Of a DNA stretch of 9,212 nucleotides, positions 6,553 to 9,212 are shown in pieces. This DNA is from Verrucomicrobia bacterium 12-59-8. Lineage in GTDB: Bacteria; Verrucomicrobiota; Verrucomicrobiae; Verrucomicrobiales; Verrucomicrobiaceae. The first letter of the stretch is position 1, and the number at the start of each line of letters is the position of its first letter. The stretch lies in NCBI GenBank assembly GCA_002279765.1, contig NCCR01000206.1:1-9212 (forward strand), in the 5' to 3' direction. A program made the position numbers and the translations under genes. The notes under the pieces were generated by a model that had not been told where the DNA came from, ran no database searches, and saw only the letters and a program-made list of their open reading frames with translations.

Positions 6553-6641
6553 GGCTTTAAGGAGTGAGAGGTGATGTGGGGTTCACTTGGTCTTTCTTTC
6601 ATGGCACGGACGGGAAGTGCCTCCTGAACTTGAGGGCGAGG

Positions 6642-6666
6642 CCTGCCAGCCGCAGGGGGCGGCAGG
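6642..6666 (-). terminator. Hairpin after the CsbD gene, weak terminator or processing element
   Basis: The arms cctgcc (6642-6647) and ggcagg (6661-6666) pair, with an inner gcc/ggc helix, one bulged A and a 6-nt loop. It begins 20 nt past the CsbD stop on the minus strand. No T-tract follows, so it may only partly stop transcription or stabilise the 3' end of the CsbD message. Confidence 0.3.
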
Positions 6667-6686
6667 ACTCGCTCATTTGCGGCGCA

Positions 6687-6872
6687 CTAAAGCTTTTCAA
6701 TCGTGTCGCGCAGGCTTTCCTTCGATTCGCCCAGCTTCTGCTGCAGGCGGCCCAGAACTTCGTCATCCTTGCCTTCGGCAAAGAGCAGGTCGTCATCAGT
6801 GAGCTGCGCATACTTCTGCTTGAGCTTGCCTTTGACTTCATTCCAGGATCCGTTGAATTTGAGTTTAGTCAT
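6687..6872 (-). CDS. CsbD family general-stress protein (61 aa)
   Basis: This is a small cytoplasmic protein of the CsbD/YjbJ family. Family members are strongly induced in stationary phase and under osmotic or general stress, but their biochemical role is unclear. The whole protein is the domain: WNEVKGKLKQKYAQLTDDDL, an acidic GKDDE turn, GRLQQKLGESKESL and a helical end DTIEKL. The length of 61 is typical. It has no signal peptide. It sits 60 nt downstream of the 84-aa acidic protein gene on the same strand, and the 62-aa ORF plus NTF2-like gene follow, so a stress-induced operon is likely. No SD sequence is visible; the start is fixed by the family's usual MTKLKFNGSW-type N-terminus. Confidence 0.92.
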   Translation of the reverse strand: MTKLKFNGSWNEVKGKLKQKYAQLTDDDLLFAEGKDDEVLGRLQQKLGESKESLRDTIEKL

Positions 6873-6932
6873 AATGTTAGTCTTGTTGGTTTGGGGTGAG
6901 TGTTTGAGATAGAACTAGGGCAGGGCAGCGAC

Positions 6933-7187
6933 TTACTTTCCTTCGGACTCGTCCTCTTCAAGGTCATCCTCTTCTTCGTCATCGATGCCTTCGTCGCCAG
7001 CGGCCTCGTCCACCTTGCGGGGTTTGATCTCGTCGTCGGCTTCATCCTCGTCGTCATCATTCTCCAGGCCGCTGTCATGCACCACGATGGGCCTTTCCTC
7101 CGGCTCCAAAGGCGGCGGAGTGATCGGTGGTTCGACCTTTTCGGGTGGCGTTGGATTGTCTGCTGCGGTGGCAAGTGAAGTAGTCAT
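6933..7187 (-). CDS. Small acidic, proline-rich protein of unknown function (84 aa)
   Basis: With the start at 7187 the product is 84 aa. The frame stays open to 7340, but the extra 51 residues are Arg-rich and overlap the probable promoter zone, so the internal MTTSLATAAD start is preferred. Residues ~10-33 are proline-rich (NPTPPEKVEPPITPPP) and residues ~42-82 are dominated by Asp and Glu with a few Lys. No domain is recognised; it should be soluble and disordered. It is the first gene of the minus-strand series that contains CsbD and is divergent from the BON-domain gene. No SD sequence precedes the start. It could be a chaperone-like or DNA-mimic type acidic protein, but nothing in the sequence proves this. 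Confidence 0.65.
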   Translation of the reverse strand: MTTSLATAADNPTPPEKVEPPITPPPLEPEERPIVVHDSGLENDDDEDEADDEIKPRKVDEAAGDEGIDDEEEDDLEEDESEGK

Positions 7188-7277
7188 GGCGCGATAGATA
7201 CGAACGACCGTGCGTGCGGACAACCCGATCCGGCCCTGCCTCGCAGGTCGGGGTATGCCTGAGGCGAAACGTTGAGT

Positions 7278-7306
7278 TATAATAGAATCGGCGAGCATCA
7301 GGGCAA
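7278..7306. promoter_or_regulatory. Possible overlapping divergent promoters in an AT-rich island
   Basis: On the minus strand, TTGCCC (7306-7301) and TATTAT (7284-7279) are spaced 16 bp apart, matching 4/6 and 5/6 of the sigma-70 consensus. They would serve the acidic protein/CsbD series with a leader of about 85 nt. On the plus strand there is an exact TATAAT at 7278-7283 but no good -35 box; it could serve the BON gene with a leader of about 105 nt. Confidence 0.35.
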
Positions 7307-7313
7307 AGCATGG

Positions 7314-7329
7314 TCGCCTGCTCAGGCGA
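7314..7329. promoter_or_regulatory. Perfect 7-2-7 palindrome in the BON gene leader
   Basis: The site is tcgcctg-ct-caggcga, between the candidate -10 box and the start codon at 7394. The geometry fits an operator for a dimeric protein. A second short stem (ccggt 7371-7375 with accgg 7383-7387) ends 6 nt before the ATG and could affect translation initiation. Confidence 0.25.
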
Positions 7330-7393
7330 GGTGCACCCATACAGCCGGCACATCGGACATCACCGAATGACCGGTGCCACCAACCGGCAATCT

Positions 7394-7804
7394 ATGAAAA
7401 TACTCCACCACCCCTCTGTGCTGCTCCTCGGCTCCCTCGCCATGCTGAGCCTCGGTGTCATGGCAGACGATAAAAAACCCGCGAGCGATAAAAGAACCGA
7501 CGCCGACAACACCGCCCAAAACGAGCGGGACAAGTCCGGCGACACCAAGACACCGCTCGACCAGTCAAACCGCCCCGAAGACATCAAGATCACCCAGGAC
7601 ATCCGCAAGGCCGTCATGGCGGATGACGGGCTCTCCATCACTGCCAAAAACGTGAAGATCATCACCACGGCTGACGGCAAGGTCACTCTGCGCGGCCCGG
7701 TGAACACCGAAGACGAGAAAACGAAGATCGACGCCCACGCCAAAAAAGTCGCAGGCGATGCTCCAGTCGTCAATCAGCTCGAAGTCAAAGCCGCCAATAA
7801 CTAA
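7394..7804 (+). CDS. Exported BON-domain protein (136 aa)
   Basis: This is a periplasmic or outer-membrane-associated protein with a single BON domain, a fold found in OsmY-type stress proteins and thought to bind phospholipid or other surfaces. The start at 7394 (MKILHH) was chosen over a longer frame from 7310 because it opens directly into a signal peptide: basic start, hydrophobic VLLLGSLAMLSLGV, and a likely cleavage after VMA before DDKK. There is no lipobox cysteine. A charged, Asp/Lys-rich linker follows, then the BON domain at residues ~59-133: DIKITQDIRKAVMADDGLS, NVKIITTADGKVTLRGPV, and a terminal VVNQLEVK. It lies 44 nt before the glycine-zipper gene, so the two are probably cotranscribed. 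No SD sequence is present. A general-stress role fits its neighbours. Confidence 0.88.
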   Translation: MKILHHPSVLLLGSLAMLSLGVMADDKKPASDKRTDADNTAQNERDKSGDTKTPLDQSNRPEDIKITQDIRKAVMADDGLSITAKNVKIITTADGKVTLRGPVNTEDEKTKIDAHAKKVAGDAPVVNQLEVKAANN

Positions 7805-7848
7805 CCTTCAAAGTATCTCACTTTTCAATCCTCTAACTTTACACTCTT

Positions 7849-8373
7849 ATGTCCAAATCCGTATTCTGCATCGCCACCAGTGAAACCCAGGCCAACAAAA
7901 TCGTCGAGCGCCTGCAGCTTGGCGGTTTCGCCACTTCCGATATCTCCGTGCTCCTGCCTGATTCCTCAGGCAAAGGAGACTTCGGTCATGTGAAATCCAC
8001 CAAGGCCTCCGAAGGCATTGCCACCGGCGCCACCACCGGCGGGCTTGCCGGCGGAGCCATCGGCCTCCTGGCCGGCATCGGCCTGCTGGCCATTCCCGGC
8101 CTCGGGCCCTTCATCGCCGCCGGTCCCATCATGGCTGCCCTCAGCGGCGCTGCCGTCGGTGCCGCCACCGGCGGACTCGTCGGTGGTCTGATCGGCCTCG
8201 GTATTCCCGAGATCGAAGCCAAACGCTACGAAGACAAGCTCCGCAAGGGCAACTTCCTGATCTCCGCCCACGCCGCCGACGACCGGCAGGTGGATCGCGC
8301 CAAGGACATCTTCGAAGTCGAGAACGCTGAAGACATCAGCGTCGTGACCGAAGCCTCCGCTCCGAAGCCGTAA
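7849..8373 (+). CDS. Glycine-zipper stress protein of the low-temperature-induced / GSP17M-like type (174 aa)
   Basis: The N-terminal ~40 residues (SVFCIATSETQANKIVERLQLGGF..SDISVLLPD) match the GSP17M/YflT-like domain found in general-stress proteins. Residues ~55-120 are a Gly/Ala-rich pair of hydrophobic segments with repeated GxxxG spacing (GATTGGLAGGAIGLLAGIG, AAVGAATGGLVGGLIGLG) around PGLGPFIAAGPIMAAL. The C-terminal ~50 residues (PEIEAKRYEDKLRKGNFLISAHA..., then AKDIFEVENAEDISVV) form a second small alpha/beta unit. The layout matches proteins annotated as low-temperature-induced in cyanobacteria and other bacteria. The glycine zipper implies membrane insertion or oligomerisation. There is no signal peptide or SD sequence. 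It lies 44 nt downstream of the BON gene. The exact biochemical role is unknown. Confidence 0.87.
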   Translation: MSKSVFCIATSETQANKIVERLQLGGFATSDISVLLPDSSGKGDFGHVKSTKASEGIATGATTGGLAGGAIGLLAGIGLLAIPGLGPFIAAGPIMAALSGAAVGAATGGLVGGLIGLGIPEIEAKRYEDKLRKGNFLISAHAADDRQVDRAKDIFEVENAEDISVVTEASAPKP

Positions 8374-8402
8374 ATTGGGCTGTTCGAGTATTGTTGCAAA
8401 AA

Positions 8403-8435
8403 CCCTGCGCTCTTGATCATCTCAAGAGCGCAGGG
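8403..8435 (-). terminator. Strong intrinsic terminator for minus-strand transcription
   Basis: This is a perfect 14-bp stem (ccctgcgctcttga / tcaagagcgcaggg) with a 5-nt loop. On the minus strand the stem is followed directly by TTTTT, the classical rho-independent layout. On the plus strand it sits 29 nt past the stop of the glycine-zipper gene but has no T-tract, although so stable a stem may still act both ways. Confidence 0.75.
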
Positions 8436-8453
8436 CGGCAGCCCAAGTCTCAC

Positions 8454-8632
8454 AGTAGCACGGGCAATCCTGCCGAAGAGCCCGCCCCTTTCGCGGGCAA
8501 GATTGCCCGCACTACTCCGGCATTCCCGCAGGCGTTTCATCCCGCCACTGGCACACGAAGCAGGCTGCCCTTCTATTCCTCTTCCGAGGTCAAAGCTGGC
8601 AGCCTGCTCTATGCCGTGGCGCTGCCGCATAG
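8454..8632 (-). ncRNA. Structured region, candidate 3' UTR RNA or small RNA (minus strand)
   Basis: Three further inverted repeats lie between the 38-aa gene and the terminator. Arms 8454-8474 and 8496-8516 pair at 18 of 21 positions as DNA, and the three mismatches (C/A, A/C, C/A on plus) become G-U wobbles on the minus-strand RNA. Arms 8559-8569 and 8598-8608 pair perfectly over 11 bp around an inner hairpin, 8578-8589, whose loop on the minus strand is GGAA (GNRA type). Arms 8609-8614 and 8627-8632 pair over 6 bp, with an inner ggc/gcc. The T-tract of the terminator, the wobbles and the GNRA loop all favour the minus strand. It could equally be a dispersed palindromic repeat; no known RNA family is recognised. 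Confidence 0.35.
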
Positions 8633-8668
8633 CTTTCATGCATGCGCCAGGGAACCATCACCTATCAC

Positions 8669-8785
8669 TTAACGACCGCTGAAGAAGTAAAAGAGCAGGA
8701 GCACAGGAAGCGGGATGCCCAGCATCCACAGCAGAGCCCAGCCGATTTTACCTTCGTTGTAGTACTTTTTGATTTGTGTTTTCAT
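8669..8785 (-). CDS. 38-aa single-span membrane protein, function unknown
   Basis: The ORF from ATG at 8785 to TAA at 8669-8671 encodes 38 residues. It has a basic, Tyr-rich start (MKTQIKKYYNEGKIG), one hydrophobic segment at residues ~13-35 (WALLWMLGIPLPVLLLFYFF) broken by the IPLP kink, and a short SGR tail. The positive N-terminus suggests N-in topology in the inner membrane. I recall similar tiny proteins with a W-x-L-x-GIPxP core in other bacteria but know of no assigned role. It has no SD sequence, like most genes here. A strong minus-strand terminator lies ~230 nt downstream, which supports transcription in this direction. The neighbouring genes suggest a stress or envelope role, by inference only. 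Confidence 0.7.
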   Translation of the reverse strand: MKTQIKKYYNEGKIGWALLWMLGIPLPVLLLFYFFSGR

Positions 8786-9030
8786 AAGTGAATGGGGTTG
8801 TTACATCCATAGTTCGCGATAGCTTCGCAGCCTGGACGTCTTTGTTTTTGAACGATAAGTCAGCTATAGCTAGAGTATGAGCAAAGTAGTCTGCATCTCA
8901 AACTCCGTTTCAGCGGGTGCTAACTCAGGGTGAAAAACCAGATCCGCACATGACTCCCTCAAGCGCCACTTATCGTGCAGAACCTCGTCCGAAGGCTTGC
9001 TGCCATCCAGCGCAGCGACTGCCTCAGGGC
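8786..9030. other. Spacer without a convincing gene
   Basis: This holds the upstream region of the 38-aa gene (minus strand). It contains a 10-bp palindrome, agctatagct (8862-8871), and a 9-bp inverted repeat (acgataagt 8852-8860 with acttatcgt 8968-8976). No promoter with both boxes is clear. A start-less open frame on the minus strand is listed separately. Confidence 0.35.
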
Positions 9031-9085
9031 TGGTAGGGAACCGCTGCGCCGGGTCCGAAGTTTCGGGTCTGTGCCGCCGCAGGCG
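8870..9085 (-). pseudogene. Start-less open frame, possible C-terminal gene remnant
   Basis: On the minus strand a frame is open for 71 codons, from just after a TAG at 9088-9086 to a TAG at 8872-8870. It has no ATG until six residues from the end. From base 9030 onward it has a protein-like composition (SPEAVAALDG, KPSDEVLHDKWRL, ESCADLVFHPELAP, ETEFEMQTTLLIL). The first 18 codons come from the repeat copy at 9031-9112, so a repeat may have replaced the 5' end of an old gene. No homology is recognised; a chance open frame in GC-rich DNA is equally possible. Confidence 0.2.
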
Positions 9086-9112
9086 CTAAAAAAGGTGCGC
9101 CGTCCTCAGAAT
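9031..9112. repeat. 82-bp repeat, copy 1 (100-bp period)
   Basis: The copy starts tggtagggaaccgctg and ends with cgtcctcagaat. It contains a ccgaa-gt-ttcgg palindrome (9055-9066) and complementary ggcgc/gcgcc arms (9082-9086 and 9097-9101) around an A6 run. It differs from copy 2 at 9047, 9076, 9107 and 9108. It is followed by an 18-bp spacer (9113-9130) that shows no similarity to the 18 bp before the copy. Confidence 0.85.
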
Positions 9113-9130
9113 GTCGAAAGGCAGGAGGTG

Positions 9131-9212
9131 TGGTAGGGAACCGCTGTGCCGGGTCCGAAGTTTCGGGTCTGTGCCACCGCAGGCGCTAAAAAAGGTGCGC
9201 CGTCCTTGGAAT
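9131..9212. repeat. 82-bp repeat, copy 2 (runs to the window edge)
   Basis: It is identical to copy 1 at 78 of 82 positions, offset by exactly 100 bp. It keeps the central palindrome and the ggcgc/gcgcc arms. The window ends at its last matched base, so the repeat may be longer or have further copies to the right. Confidence 0.85.

Noticed and set aside
6564..6899. 111-aa plus-strand hydrophobic frame opposite CsbD, preceded by an AAGGAG-like string
   Set aside because: It uses a GTG start inside the SD-like string and runs antisense to the unmistakable CsbD gene.
7360..7773. 137-aa minus-strand frame opposite the BON gene
   Set aside because: The Ser/Val-rich composition is a shadow; the plus strand has a signal peptide and BON domain.
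7966..8271. Gly/Ala/Asp-rich minus-strand frame
   Set aside because: It mirrors the glycine-zipper codons of the real plus-strand gene.
8559..8608. Transposon terminal inverted repeats
   Set aside because: The 11-bp arms enclose only 28 nt with a small inner hairpin, and there is no transposase or target-site duplication.
8391..8672. Plus-strand frames of 93 and 89 aa
   Set aside because: They cross the perfect terminator hairpin and the other inverted repeats, with no protein-like signature.
9031..9212. CRISPR array
   Set aside because: The repeat is 82 bp with an 18-bp spacer and internal variation, unlike the 24-48 bp near-identical repeats with ~30-40 bp spacers of CRISPR; no cas gene is present.

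Overview
The window looks like chromosomal DNA of a Gram-negative bacterium with high GC content, most likely a verrucomicrobial (PVC-group) organism. This is inferred from the combination of gene families, the palindromic intergenic elements and the near absence of Shine-Dalgarno (SD) sequences, not from a marker gene. No rRNA, tRNA, CRISPR array, transposase or phage gene was seen.

Left part (1-4698), cell envelope. The window opens inside an FKBP-type peptidyl-prolyl isomerase lipoprotein gene (+). A convergent spacer with nested hairpins follows. Next come two peptidoglycan-synthesis genes on the minus strand, transcribed in the order class B penicillin-binding protein (4698 to 2764) then class A-like protein (2721 to 678). 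The class B protein has all three transpeptidase motifs intact. The class A-like protein has a complete GT51 glycosyltransferase domain, but its transpeptidase domain has lost all three catalytic motifs (SxxK to TAFL, SxN to GRT, KTGT to FGGI). Its reading frame is also broken by a 19-bp tandem duplication at about 1937-1972. Taken together, the pair looks like a division of labour: one partner polymerises glycan and the other crosslinks.

Middle and right (5044-8785), a general-stress gene set. It holds an acidic 127-aa protein (+), then a minus-strand series (84-aa acidic protein, CsbD-family protein, 62-aa small ORF, and a 259-aa protein made of two NTF2/SnoaL-like domains). Divergent from that series are an exported BON-domain protein and a glycine-zipper protein of the low-temperature-induced / GSP17M type (both +). 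A 38-aa single-span membrane protein lies on the minus strand at 8669-8785. Downstream of it lie about 230 nt of dense hairpins that end in an intrinsic terminator oriented for the minus strand.

Right edge (8786-9212). There is no convincing gene. Two 82-bp copies (78/82 identical) of a structured repeat lie exactly 100 bp apart, and the second copy runs to the last base of the window. A 71-codon open frame without a start codon lies on the minus strand and may be a gene remnant.

The items most worth checking are the pseudo-transpeptidase beside an intact class B PBP, the frameshifting 19-bp duplication, the structured minus-strand RNA region at 8403-8632, and the 100-bp-period repeat.
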